A stretch of 64,000 nucleotides of DNA from Setomelanomma holmii (taxonomy: Eukaryota; Ascomycota; Dothideomycetes; Pleosporales; Phaeosphaeriaceae), in NCBI GenBank assembly GCA_010015745.1, contig ML978209.1, positions 152,300 to 216,299 on the forward strand, in the 5' to 3' direction. Positions 9,827 through 20,587 of this stretch are shown here, in pieces. The notes beneath the pieces were generated by a model. It searched no databases and was not told the DNA's origin. It saw only the letters and a list, made by a program, of their open reading frames with translations. Within the stretch, counting starts at the first letter, position 1. Each line of letters starts with the position of its first letter. The translations under genes and the position numbers were made by a program.

Positions 9827-12800
9827 TTGGTTGGGGTCTGGGTATACAAGTCTCTTTTCTGCGCCCTGAGGACTTGCTTTTCTTCTTCATATTTGGAAAA
9901 GCCTCGGTCTTAAATACTAAAATCCACCGCCTTCATGTCCTTTTTTCCTCTGCTCCAGAGACTTATCAGCTCTCACATCATGTTCTTTCGCCCGTGACTT
10001 TGCGATGCCCAAAAAGTATATGAAATTCCTAATGAAGGACTGCTGGTTTAGTCGAGTCTCTCATCTCGTTCAAAGGTTCAAAAAATACATCGACGCCTAG
10101 GACATGCTGCCGACTTCTCCAAACCTTCAACAAGCGCCCCTTATAGATTTGGGCTGTTCCCCGTGCATCAACGATAGATGTGTGTCTAGATGAGCCTACA
10201 GGCTTCCTCTTATGACTTCGAGCACAAGCAGCCTAATGTCAATTCGAACAATGCCGAAATTCTGGAGCGCACGCTTATGACTACAAACACGAACCATTCG
10301 TCAGATCATGATTGAGTGCGGAATTTCATGTCTCTCTCGATAGTTACACATTCTGGTCATGGGCCGTGCTTGGCCTGAAACATCGTCGCTCAGAGTTCAC
10401 GGTGCGGCCGACTGGAGATATAGGTCTACAAGTGCTTTCAATATCTCCTTTCTTTTTACACATCTCTCGCGACGCGTTTTCCAAATAGCCAGCACTCCAC
10501 GGACATGTTTTCTCCCTGTCCTGCGTGTCGAAAAAATGGTCGAAATTGCTGATGTCCGACTGAGCCGACAGTTTTATCATAATGACCTCACACGCCCGAA
10601 CGTCGCTGTGCAGAAGGAGTTTGAACTCCCGCATGTGAACAAATTCGTGATGGAAGATACTATGATGTGGAAGTGATGCGGGCGAACTGTATAGGCTGCC
10701 TCGACAAGAACGGCGCTCAATCATATGGCGTGGGCCCATCCGTCAGATACAAAGCCCACGTCTTCGTTTCGATCACATCGTACTTGCTACATCTGTGACG
10801 CCGTGCGAAATCGAAAACAAAGATCACCAAGTTCCATGTTGTGGACTTCTGGGCTTGCCAGAGAGCGAAATCATAAACCCAAGAAGTACATGCCTGGAGA
10901 GAAGTGTTAGTCGGAAGCGACGCACAACTGTTCAGGAGGTGTTGTTTCGAGGCTCAATTAAATGATTCTACCCAGACACACATCGTGCCTGAAGTCGCCT
11001 TCATGTTGTCTCATGGATTTTTGAGAGAAGCTTTGGTCAATATGGAAGAAGCCCTCAAAGAAGAGTAAGCATCCTGCTTCTAGCTGCGTGCAGATAAAAT
11101 GTACTCGCTTCTCTCAATCCTACTTCACTTTATCACCAGGACTATCTTCATACCACCAAAAACCGTCACCAGTATTTGAAATGTTCCTGTCTCCGAAGCG
11201 CCAGAAATGTACAAGAAGCCGATGAATTTGGGCTCCTAGTGGGTCCAAGCTGCCGCGATTAATCCGTTCACTCTTCTAAAACATCTCGACATCGACCCAA
11301 TAGTTGACACTACTCAATGAATTGTTTTGGCCGTGCTACGGCACCAAGTTGCTCAGAGGCGCGCCTACAGAACACGAAACATAATGGCTGCCTCGTCATG
11401 GTCGCTGGCCGGAAGAATGGATGATATGAAGCCTGGTATTGCTCGCTGAATCTCGGTATTTGCATCAAGACGAAAGTTGACGACTTGGAATCGTGCGTGA
11501 GATATGTTAGAAAGTCCCACGACAGTGGGCCATATGGAAGTGCAGTGCTCATTGCGAAATTCATCAGTATGAAGAGGCAGTAGATGATAGGCCATCCAGC
11601 GTGCTGCCAGAGTATGAGTTCTCCTCAGCTCTCGAAACCCTTCTTCTGCACTTCGAGCATGCGGTACTTGACTCCAAAAAGTCGCGAGGATACTGAGGAT
11701 GGCTCTTCCTTGTGGAGAAGTCAAGGGCAATGCAGTCAAAACCATGCTGTGTGATCGTGACCCCGGCCACAAAAGTACCAACAGCCGAGCGATTTGGCTT
11801 GGACCGTTTGGCGTGTTCTGCAACGTGTGCGGAGAAGGCTTCGTGACTTGAATAAAGGCCGGATGCGTGGGCTCAACCGACCCCACCAGGACAGGACATT
11901 GAATGTTGCAATAAGTTTTGCAGACGTACATGCCATGCGAATGTCTTGGAAGAAGATAAAGGATTACCGGAGGGCTTTCGCGTGTACAAGTTCTGGGAAG
12001 CGTCCAAACATGGGCGCCGTCGCTACCGCTTTGAACAGACAGACACCGATATGTATCCTTTCTAGAACGGTTTCGGGGCTCTGAAATCTGGAGATCTAAG
12101 GGAGAATAGACAAGAGAATCCGAGGGGAATCTTGTTTCACCATCTTGCAAGTGTATAGTTTGATTTTGGCCCGAGATACTTGACCGTTGCGTTATTGTAG
12201 GACCATGCACATTGCATTCTCGAGGAGACTTCCAAACCTCGTAAAGCGTTGGACCTGGTCCTGAAACTATTCCCAGATCATACTGTCTTTCCAACCGCAC
12301 TCAGTCATGGATGGTAGGGGCCATGAATTTTGGTGCACCATTTGCCGGAATCGTGCAAAATGGAATTGACTCGGACGCCCATTAGCGGAATTACAATTTC
12401 GCAGCACAAGCACGCGAGAGACATGTATTTGTCTGTGTAATCATTTGATGCTGCTATAAGACTTGTGTGAGGATCTTGAGGCTTTGAGAGAGCCAGAGCA
12501 ATTTATACTCGAAGACCCACACTATTGCAGGGGGTGAGTGCGGGCTTGCAAATCAGTCGCAACATGTGCATGCCCAGACATTATTTCACCTTTTCAATTT
12601 GATCATATGCAGGGTTCCTCTTCCTTTGGCTTCCTCTACGGACACAGGAGTAGCTCAGTCTTCAGGAGAAGCTGAAACAAGAACATAGTATGTTCATTGC
12701 ATTGGTTCCATGACTTCGTAGTACCCCACCACCTGAGCATGGACGACAGAGAGGGCATATATTAACTCGAATATAGCTTCTACATGCTGAAGAGCATGAT

Positions 12801-13120
12801 AAGATTGCGCTGAGTTTCGGCGCTTACCACATGTTGGTGACCTTTTGCGTTCTTGAAGTCGAATGAATCAGTCATAATGTGAGGAAGGTTGGTAGTGTTG
12901 AGCATCGCGAACCATTCTATGTGTATCCGGTGCTGGCAATAGTCCAACCGAAATGGAGGGCTAGGGGGAGAGACAAGATGAGTTTTGCATATCGTGCAAA
13001 GACACAGTACCTCGGCATTCGTGATTTTCGTCACACCATCCCTCTTTCACATGAATTGAAAGCTTCTGGTTGAATGAAGTCTGTTGCGCATATGATCGGC
13101 TGGCATTGAATATAGCGTTT
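9827..13120. other. Gene-poor stretch with no supported gene
   Basis: About 3.3 kb with only short or non-ATG frames. A 311-codon open frame on the minus strand (12300-11365) begins with GTG and has no domain that I can recognise. No transposase, reverse transcriptase or terminal repeats were seen. Confidence 0.55.
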
Positions 13121-13210
13121 GTTCGGTAAAGAAGTGTTCGGTAAAGAAGTGTTCGGTAAAGAAGTGTTCGGTAAAGAAGTGTTCGGTAAAGAAGTGTTCG
13201 GTAAAGAAGT
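13121..13210. repeat. Tandem array, 6 perfect copies of a 15-bp unit
   Basis: Unit GTTCGGTAAAGAAGT, six identical copies without a mismatch, about 200 bp upstream of the cutC start. The identity implies recent expansion or homogenisation. Confidence 0.97.
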
Positions 13211-13412
13211 ACTCGTAGCTATGAGGATAGCGTTATTCTTCGAAAGCTACTCTTCGCATTTGAGCGCCGCGTTGGTGTAAGCAACAAGCACATGCGCATC
13301 ATCCTTGAAAATCCGGGGAAACCGCACCATCCCAAACCCGGTCTGGCGTCAAACCCCCAAAACAGCCCACCCACATCCAACCCGTCCTCCATTTCCACAA
13401 AACACACCAAGC

Positions 13413-14117
13413 ATGCTCGAAATCGCATGCTTCACCTCCTCCTCCGCCCTCACCGCCACCCACCACGGCGCCGACCGGATCGAGCTCTGCTCGTCCTACG
13501 CGCTCGGCGGCGTCACTCCCCCCGTCAGCTCACTGCTAGCCATCCGCCAAGAATCCTCCATTCCCATTAACATCATGATCCGGACTCGTGGGGGAAACTT
13601 CCACTACTCCGCCGCCGAATTTGAACGCATGAGGCTCGACATTGCACTATTTGCGCCGCTCGCGAGCGGGTTTGTGTTTGGCATTCTGGATGCGCATGGG
13701 CACGTGGATGTGGCCAGGAATAGTGAGTTGGTGGATATTGCGAGCCCGTTGCCGTGTACGTTTCACCGGGCGATCGATGAGGTAGGGGATCTGGATGCGG
13801 GGTTGGAGAAGGTGATTGCGTGTGGGTTTAAGAGTGTGCTGTTAAGTGGGGGATGTAAGAGTGCGGAAGAGGGGAAAGACAGGGTTAAGGCGTTGCAGGA
13901 GAAGTTTGGGAGTAGGGTGAGTTTGGTGCTCGGGGGTGGGGTTAGGAGTGGGAATGTTGGTGAGTTGAAGAGGGGGACAGGAGTGGAGTGGTTGCACAGT
14001 GCCGCAATCACGGTCCAAGAATCAGAAGAGGTGGATGGGGAGGAAGTGAGGAAGATGAAGGAGATTGTGGGTTCGATGCAGAACGACGTGGCCAAGGATG
14101 AAGAGGTGGTGGAATGA
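13413..14117 (+). CDS. CutC-family protein (copper homeostasis CutC)
   Basis: Single exon, 234 aa, starting MLEIACFTSSSALTA. It is a TIM-barrel protein of the CutC family, with the usual opening (GADRIELCSSYALGGVTPP), NIMIRTRGGNFHYSAAEFE, FVFGILDAHGHVD, CTFHRAIDEV and GFKSVLLSGGCKSAEEG. The family was linked to copper tolerance in bacteria, but its enzymatic role is unsettled. I chose the internal ATG at 13413 rather than 13305, because the upstream part is low-complexity Pro/Asn and the family starts at this motif. The coding strand shifts sharply from C-rich to G-rich at about 13670. It converges on the GPI-protein gene. Confidence 0.9.
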   Translation: MLEIACFTSSSALTATHHGADRIELCSSYALGGVTPPVSSLLAIRQESSIPINIMIRTRGGNFHYSAAEFERMRLDIALFAPLASGFVFGILDAHGHVDVARNSELVDIASPLPCTFHRAIDEVGDLDAGLEKVIACGFKSVLLSGGCKSAEEGKDRVKALQEKFGSRVSLVLGGGVRSGNVGELKRGTGVEWLHSAAITVQESEEVDGEEVRKMKEIVGSMQNDVAKDEEVVE

Positions 14118-14436
14118 GGTGGAGAAGAGTGGTGGTATCATAACTTGGGTCAATGAGCACGCATCTGACCTCTCTGGAAGTGAATGCCAACACTCCGGAA
14201 CTGTGGCTTACGAAATCGAGTTGTCTCGCAGGCACAACGCATCATGCGACCAACGTCCAGAGTCAGGAACTGTTCATTGAGAGGCCGTATCTATGCCAAG
14301 CCATCACAATATGGATAATCATAGCTACCGGAGGGTATCATCCGAAGGACCAGCTATCCCTGCTCGACTATGCCTCCACCGAGAATCTGCTTCCAGCGAT
14401 CCTACGCCTCCAAAGACCAGGACTTTTCAACGCACA

Positions 14437-15264
14437 TTACAATACGTAGAGCGCATACATCAACGCACCGAACACGCCCATTCCTGCTTCGCCTACCACC
14501 CTTCCTGCTGCACCGGTACTCGACGCACTAGCAGCCGCTTGCACGGTGTTGGTAACTACCGTTGTTTGCTCCGCGATGGTGGTCGCCTGGGTGATCGTCC
14601 TAGCGGGCACCGAGGTGCTAATCGGAACACCGCTTATGGTTGCTACTCTCACGCTTCCTGGCACTGTTGTTGGTCCACTGATTGTAGTTCCTGGAATGAC
14701 CGTTGTGTAAACAATAATCGAGCCGAGTTGGTTCGCGGGGACCGCCGACCCGACGCCCGTGCCTGTGTATTGCGGTGGGATAGAAAGCGTCGATGTGTTG
14801 GGCTTGTCGGCCGGGTCTGCGCTGTAGATGTTCCCTGACTGGCCGTTCGAGGTATATGCGCCGGTCAGAAGGTTCGCGGTATTTCCGCCCGAAGAATATT
14901 CTCCCGTGGTCAAAGACCCGTACGATCCGTCGGCGAAGGCGAAGTTTGTGGTATATTTATCGTAGCACATTGGGATGTTGAGGCTTTGGACGTTCACGCA
15001 ATTGAGACTGGCGCGGCAGCAGAACCCCGAGTCGCGCACGAATAGAGACGCGGGCGATCGCTTGAAGTGAATGCCGTTTACGGAAGAGAGGACGTCGGTA
15101 TAGAGAGAGCTGAGATCACCGCCGATTGCGGGTGGTGTTAATCCCGAGGATCCTTGGGGTTGGCATGGCTCGCATGGGTCGTCATTTGAGGCTTTATTAG
15201 GGCTTTCGAGAGGCGATGCGCATGCGATTGCCGCAAGCGCAAGAGCGAATGTTTTCAGAGACAT
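14437..15264 (-). CDS. Predicted GPI-anchored cell-surface protein
   Basis: Single exon, 275 aa. It has an N-terminal signal peptide (MSLKTFALALAAIACA). The mature region has a Cys-containing core (GFCCRASLNCVNVQ, then MCYDKY), followed by a Ser/Thr/Val-rich stalk. The C-terminus is hydrophobic (GMGVFGALMYALYVL) after a small-residue stretch (AAASASSTGAAG). That arrangement is typical of GPI-anchored fungal wall proteins. I know no function for it. A 10-bp tandem array starts 26 bp upstream of its start codon, in the likely 5' leader. Confidence 0.8.
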   Translation of the reverse strand: MSLKTFALALAAIACASPLESPNKASNDDPCEPCQPQGSSGLTPPAIGGDLSSLYTDVLSSVNGIHFKRSPASLFVRDSGFCCRASLNCVNVQSLNIPMCYDKYTTNFAFADGSYGSLTTGEYSSGGNTANLLTGAYTSNGQSGNIYSADPADKPNTSTLSIPPQYTGTGVGSAVPANQLGSIIVYTTVIPGTTISGPTTVPGSVRVATISGVPISTSVPARTITQATTIAEQTTVVTNTVQAAASASSTGAAGRVVGEAGMGVFGALMYALYVL

Positions 15265-15290
15265 TATCGTGGTTCGTAGTTATGTCGAAT

Positions 15291-15360
15291 GTAGAAGTAT
15301 GTAGAAGTATGTAGAAGTATGTAGAAGTATGTAGAAGTATGTAGAAGTATGTAGAAGTAT
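15291..15360. repeat. Tandem array, 7 perfect copies of a 10-bp unit
   Basis: Unit GTAGAAGTAT, seven identical copies, immediately upstream of the GPI-protein start (minus strand), so within its leader or core promoter. Copy number could vary between strains. Confidence 0.97.
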
Positions 15361-17043
15361 GTTGTAGTACCGAATGTATGGTGTGATGATCTGGATTACA
15401 ATATCTTCGTATGATGCGATCAATCTCCGGTTACTGTGTATTTACTACGGTACCAATGAACGAGTGTCTGGCACGAGCAAGTCAAAGCGAGCGACAGGAG
15501 GGGTTTGCGAAGCAGGAAAGTGGTATGGTTGCCAAGGGGTCGAACGGCAGGCGCAACTACATATACCCACACCCACGCTTCCCCTTCCTTAAAAGGTTCC
15601 ATTTCCAGGCCGTCCAAATCTCCAATCACGACCCTAGTATGCCGAAAAGTAGAATCCTTCCCAACCCTCAAGTGGCGAGAGCCGAAGTGCCTTAGCCCTG
15701 CTCATACAGGAACCGTTCCGCCTCGCCAGAGAGGACAATATCTGATTTACCGGGTACTCCTGGACCCGTTGGGCGATCTCTTTCCATGTGATCCTGGTCA
15801 CCTTAAGAGACGCTCTGTTGAATCTGCACACCATTCTTGCTTTTCGATCTTCAAAGTGAATGGCATGTCGCCCTACATCCTCTCCTCCTGCCCACCCTCG
15901 CCAAATCGAAGTCTTCTTTTCAAGCCCACAGCCATCCTCCGCACGGCATGGCAAAACCTTGGTAGAATTTTCACCCAGCACACCACCATCTTATTCCCAC
16001 CCCGTCCCATCTATCACACAATACGAGCGCTAGTACCCATGGCCTAAAAAGCATTTCTCATAAACCACGCACCTGATTCGCGCAGGGCAGTATTTCGGCA
16101 CCTGGCCATGTGCCGCCAGTGACGTACGCAGGCAAGATCGCCTACGCTGTCGCACGCGCTACCAAGACGTTAGAGCCGTTAACGCCCCTGGCTTGCCCTG
16201 GCGTTTTTCTACCATCGCGATGGATTTCGCGTTGGGATGCCTTTCTTTGTGTGAAGTGGACTGTTCAATAGCCTTCTCGTGCGAGTAGTTGGTCGCATGC
16301 GGGTGGTATGATGTCAAGCTCAGGAACGGGTTTATTTGTTGACTGTTAGAACGAATGCTATGGATTGGGGGAAGATGATATGGGCATGGTGTGGTTGAGC
16401 ATTGAAGGTTGTGTATGACGCGCAGTTTGCCTTGCCTTGCACGACTACGTTGCTGGGCATGCAGGCGTGGTCGCATGGCCATCTTCACTTTTGCGTAGCT
16501 TGCTTGGATGCTCTGTTCATCGCAAGTAACCTTGCACTGCTCGAGTGTAGAGCGAATTCGTCGTGCGCATTCTTCATTGCTGTGCCTCGAAGCAACAGTT
16601 TCCATCCCGCACCCGCTTCGCGCAGGATCACCAAGATACGAAGAAGCGGACCACGCTAGATACGAAGCCAATAACACCAACGCAGCTGCTCGGCAGCGCT
16701 TCGAAAAAAATTCTGCTCAGTGCTTACCATCGTGAGCGCTACGGCGGTCGATATGAGAAGATTTCGGCTGCATTGGTGTCGGACTGTTGGTCTGGTTGTG
16801 GTTGGCGTTGCATTGGGCTTCGCGAGGTGCGGTTGGCTGTGGGCTAAAATTAGAGACATGGATGATCGACGCAGGAACAGGTCTTGTGAGCATGAGCATG
16901 CGCATGCAAGCGCAACGGTGTAGTTGCATTTATCGCCACTGAAGGGTTGTTCGAAGCAGATTTCTTGATTTCTCTCTGCTATAGCTATAGTTGTCTATAT
17001 ACAACACTGGGGTATCTAACGCCAAACTCCTGGGTATATGCGA
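15361..17043. other. Intergenic, no supported gene
   Basis: Upstream region of the GPI-protein gene and downstream region of the MYST gene. Open frames of up to 180 codons on both strands lack domains and do not splice into anything convincing. Confidence 0.6.
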
Positions 17044-18156
17044 TTACTCCTTGCTTGCGCTTCTGCTGCTGTCGCGGATCACAAAGGCTTTGGAGTCAAC
17101 GGGGAGAGTCTTGAGGTCAACCCTATGGCTCTCAGCCCAAGCCCTGACTTTCGCCTTATTGATGACTGCTTCGGCTCCGCCTCTCTTCTTGTGATCTAAC
17201 ACTTCCATGGCTTGCAGTGTCGCTATGATATCCTCCGGGACAATGTACGTCTTCTCGCGTAGGTCGAGGACTGTAAGTGTCTTCTTCGAGGGACAGGAGA
17301 GAATAGTGCGTGCAAGCGTAGCGGACCAGTAGTGTACATAGGCCAGGCGACCGAGGTCAGATAATGCTGTAAAGGGCAAGTAAGTGAATAGTTGCTGAAG
17401 AGAAAGTCGACCTTTCTTGAGCCTGGGAGGGTCGGCTTACGCTTCTCAGGTCCTCCAAGTCTGCCTTCCCGTCGACTCATCTCATAGCTTGCGCCCATGA
17501 GTATCTGTCCAAGACCCTGCTTCTGCCATGGTGGAAACACCAGTATGCACGCCAGATTGTTGTTGTCCCAGCTCATCTTCTCCTTGCTGAAGAAGCCCAC
17601 CACTTGTCCTTGCTCCCCTACTCCATCTCCACCCAAATTCGTGTGTGGTATGCTTGGTGTGGGATCGTGTGCGACGAGCAGGTAGTAGAGGAAGGTCGTC
17701 ACATCGTAGAATACAGACTTCGTGTCCAGGAACAGCTTCGCGAAGAGAGAAAGGTTCTGCGCATAGAGCTTGTGCTTCTCTCCATCAATCTCGTATAGCG
17801 AGTAGTTGCCTTTGGTGTATACATTGACCCCAGGTGGCGGGGAGCTGCGGTGTGGACATGCTTTCTACACCATGTCAGCACGTCGTCCTTCGTGTGTCTC
17901 TGGTAGAGACAAGGAGTACCAGATGTCCTAAGAACCCCATCAATTCCTTGCTGTACTTGAAGCACCATTGGCAAATATAAAGGCGCTCGACTTTGCCTCC
18001 CACAAGTCCTTCAGGGTAGAAGGAGGGGTACCATGGCTTGATGAGGAGCGAGCCGAAGACGACTTCGAGTACATTTGGTGTGACAGAAGGCTTTTGCAGA
18101 GGCTTCAAGGCTGAGTCCGCAGGTATGCCATTTACAGAGCCTGCATCGGGGGCCAT
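17044..18156 (-). CDS. SAS2: MYST-family histone acetyltransferase, Sas2-like
   Basis: Three exons (18156-17920, 17864-17441, 17366-17044) give 327 aa, close to yeast Sas2. The protein would acetylate histone lysines (Sas2 targets H4 K16 in yeast) in the nucleus. The MYST C2HC zinc finger is complete only after splicing: YICQWCFKYSKELMGFLGH joins KACPHRSSPPPG across a 55-nt intron, restoring Cys-x2-Cys-x13-His-x3-Cys. Next come LFLDTKSVFYDVTTFLYYLL and VVGFFSKEK. The acetyl-CoA loop ILVFPPWQKQGLGQILMGAS follows, then SYEMSRREGRLGGPEKPLSD and a helical C-terminus. There is no chromodomain, which favours Sas2 over Esa1. The symbol is by similarity. Confidence 0.88.
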
Positions 18157-18658
18157 TGAAGCTATGCGACGCGTCGGAGGGTCGTCAACATGCTAGTGGG
18201 GCGGTGAAGTGACGTGATGAAGTATGGAGATCGCGGTGCTGGTTGCTGCAAGCGCGACGCGTTGGCACGTGCTCAATTGTCCGCAACACTCTTCACCAAC
18301 GAACAGGCGTGGCCTTTCCACCTCCACAACCCGGAAAATGAAGAACAGCCTTATGAGGGTTTCGTTTATGATTGCTTTGACCAAAGAGGTTTTTGACAAG
18401 CCTTTGATGCGTTACTACTAGATACCCTTTGGTAACTGATGCTCCTGAGAATGCCCAGCACCAGCTGCTAACTTGGTTCAAAACCCAAATCCAATTCCCT
18501 CTAACTGTACCCGATGGCTCAAAAGCTGGATGCAGACTCATTCATCCCAAAAAGACCCAAGATTAGGCCTGGCACCCAGATAGAGCATCTGATGGCTGCG
18601 CATAGGTACCTTCAAGCATCTCCCCCCCCGAACGACCCATCCCGGTCATGTTATGACC
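18157..18658. other. Intergenic, presumed promoter of the SAS2-like gene and 3' region of the BTB gene
   Basis: About 500 bp with no coding signal. It contains a run of nine C at about 18622. Confidence 0.6.
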
Positions 18659-20090
18659 TCAAAGCTCACTAGGACGATCTTGAGCTCTATACTTCTTGCC
18701 TCCCTTCGTGGGCGTAACCGGTGGCGTGCACAGACCGACAGAGCTGGCGTCTTCGATCTGAGCGCATCGGGTCTCATGAATCGCCTTCAGAATCATCCTG
18801 TTGCTTGCATAGGACTCCCAAGCTGCTTCATCTCCCATGATGGTCGGAAGCCGCGACTGGACCTGGTCGTCAATCGCTTTGCGTAAGCCGCAATCGGTCT
18901 CTGGAAATGACTCATCGAAGATGTGTGCTGCGATATCGATGATGTTCAGGGTATCCTGGACAAAGGGAAGGCGGTCTTTGATTGCCTCAGCGGCTTTCTG
19001 CTTGATCGATTCCAGGTTGTACTAGATTATTGATTAGCTATAGAATTCTGATTGTAGGGATCAACCTACCTTGTCGCAAGTCACGAACAATGCGAGCAAG
19101 TTGTTCATGACGGACTCCTTCTCGATCTCGCGGCGCAGCGCGAAATTAGCGAAGATGGATCCTGTCGTGGGATTGTAGACGCCGTACAACTCCTGGAGCA
19201 TGGTTGAGATTGTCTCTTTGGACTCTGGAAGTGAGATCGATTTCTGCTCGGCTTCCTGTCACATTGCAGCATGCTGTAGCTGTGGCATGATAGGGCACTT
19301 ACGGAGAAGCGTCCGTCACAGACAGCGTTGAAGTACTGCGACCTCGTGCAAAGCCTACAATGCGTGTTCAGATACAGTGCTACATTGCAGAGGATTGGTA
19401 CTCACAAAATGCGATGGACGGGAAATGTCCTCTGACCCGCGATGATGGAGAAGTCCGAGCATTTGCCCGACTTGTAGACGCTATAACGGTAAGTGAGGAT
19501 TCGACATGAGAGCACTCTGAGCTTACCTAGCCCAGTCGAAAGTGTCTGTGTTGCGAACTGCCTTCCATAATTCAGACGGCTGGTTAGCAACACACATCTT
19601 CTCTACGCTGAATTCGGGTCGATTCAATGCGTTGAGCCTACCAGCCACGCGATCAGTATCTGATATCCCGCAATATCGCGAACACTTACGATTGCGCCTC
19701 AAACACATCAAATTTCAAGTTTCCAACTCGTGTGGCTAGCCGGCCCAAAGTGTGCAGGAAAACCGAAGCATCGTCCGCGGTCGTGAACTCGAGATCGATC
19801 TGCATATGCTCCAGAAGGACGCAGACCTTCTTACAACTATTTCCTTCCCGACTACACGCAGCACGAGTCGCTGATACTCGAATGAAGATCGGGTCGTCGC
19901 TGTCAGGGAGTTTGGCCAAAACGGCTACTCGCGGTGCGATCTGGTAGATGAGGCCGATTTCGGAATTGGCGCGGTCTAGGAGCAAGTGGGCAGGAGCGGG
20001 CGATTTGAACTCGTGGTCGACGGTGAAAGATTGCACGGGCCATATGACAGACTGGTGCTCATGGAGAGATGGTACGGGTATTGGTGCCAT
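18659..20090 (-). CDS. BTB/POZ-domain protein
   Basis: Six exons: 20090-19690, 19637-19527, 19480-19406, 19354-19303, 19255-19070 and 19021-18659, giving 395 aa. A BTB/POZ fold starts at about residue 172: SGKCSDFSIIAGQRTFPVHR, then LCTRSQYFNAVCDGRFSEAE and ISLPESKETISTMLQELYG. A helical BACK-like tail follows. BTB proteins of this type usually mediate dimerisation or act as CUL3 adaptors. The first ~170 residues form a separate region that I do not recognise (contains EFKSPAPAHLLLDRANSEIG). The C-terminus has CTPPVTPTKGGKKYR, a possible phosphorylation and basic segment. It is unusually intron-rich for this window. Confidence 0.82.
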
Positions 20091-20587
20091 GACGTTGCGG
20101 AAGTGGTTGGGTTGAGGTATGAGGGATTGGGGTGAAATAGGCGTAGAGGTGGGGCCTCCAAGAAGGTGCGGTCGAGGCGAAGCTTCATTTGTACGAGATG
20201 TACTTCATGCTGCTTTTCTATTCGTGCTTCATGAAGATGAACGATGAAGGATGCGCCATTGCCATCGCAGTGAGTGGTGGAAAAAAGATGTGATAGGTGA
20301 AGGAGAACAAGAAATGTCGCCACTGGGAACCAGGGCTGTCTCATAGGATGTGAAGCAATGAATTTGCCATTCGAAACTATTGCAATGCTTACCAGCGTGC
20401 CGCGCTGGAGCCACGATGCGATGTGTGCTTTTCCGTTGGATCGGCCCAGGCCTGATCGTTGTCAAAGTGACCCGCCCACGATGACCCCGATAAACGCCAG
20501 CCTCCGATATATAGTACAGTACATATGACAAAGACTGCATTGTTGCAGCAGATTTGTGAGCGCAGTAGGAGCGGTACGAAAGCCGAT
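20091..20587. other. Intergenic region upstream of the BTB gene
   Basis: About 500 bp. It contains a short palindromic area at about 20515-20527 (TAGTACAGTACATA). No gene is supported. Confidence 0.6.

Noticed and set aside
11365..12300. 311-codon open frame on the minus strand
   Set aside because: Starts with GTG, no ATG until well inside, no recognisable domain, and a second frame of the same DNA looks equally protein-like. Could be a relic but cannot be supported.
13121..13210. CRISPR array
   Set aside because: Direct repeats have no spacers and this is a eukaryotic genome; it is a minisatellite.
16159..16680. 173-codon frame on the minus strand
   Set aside because: Low-complexity composition with many Cys and Ser, no domain or splice signals.
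17699..17974. 91-codon frame in the MYST gene region
   Set aside because: It runs through the 55-nt intron and out of frame with the zinc finger; it is a shadow of the spliced gene.
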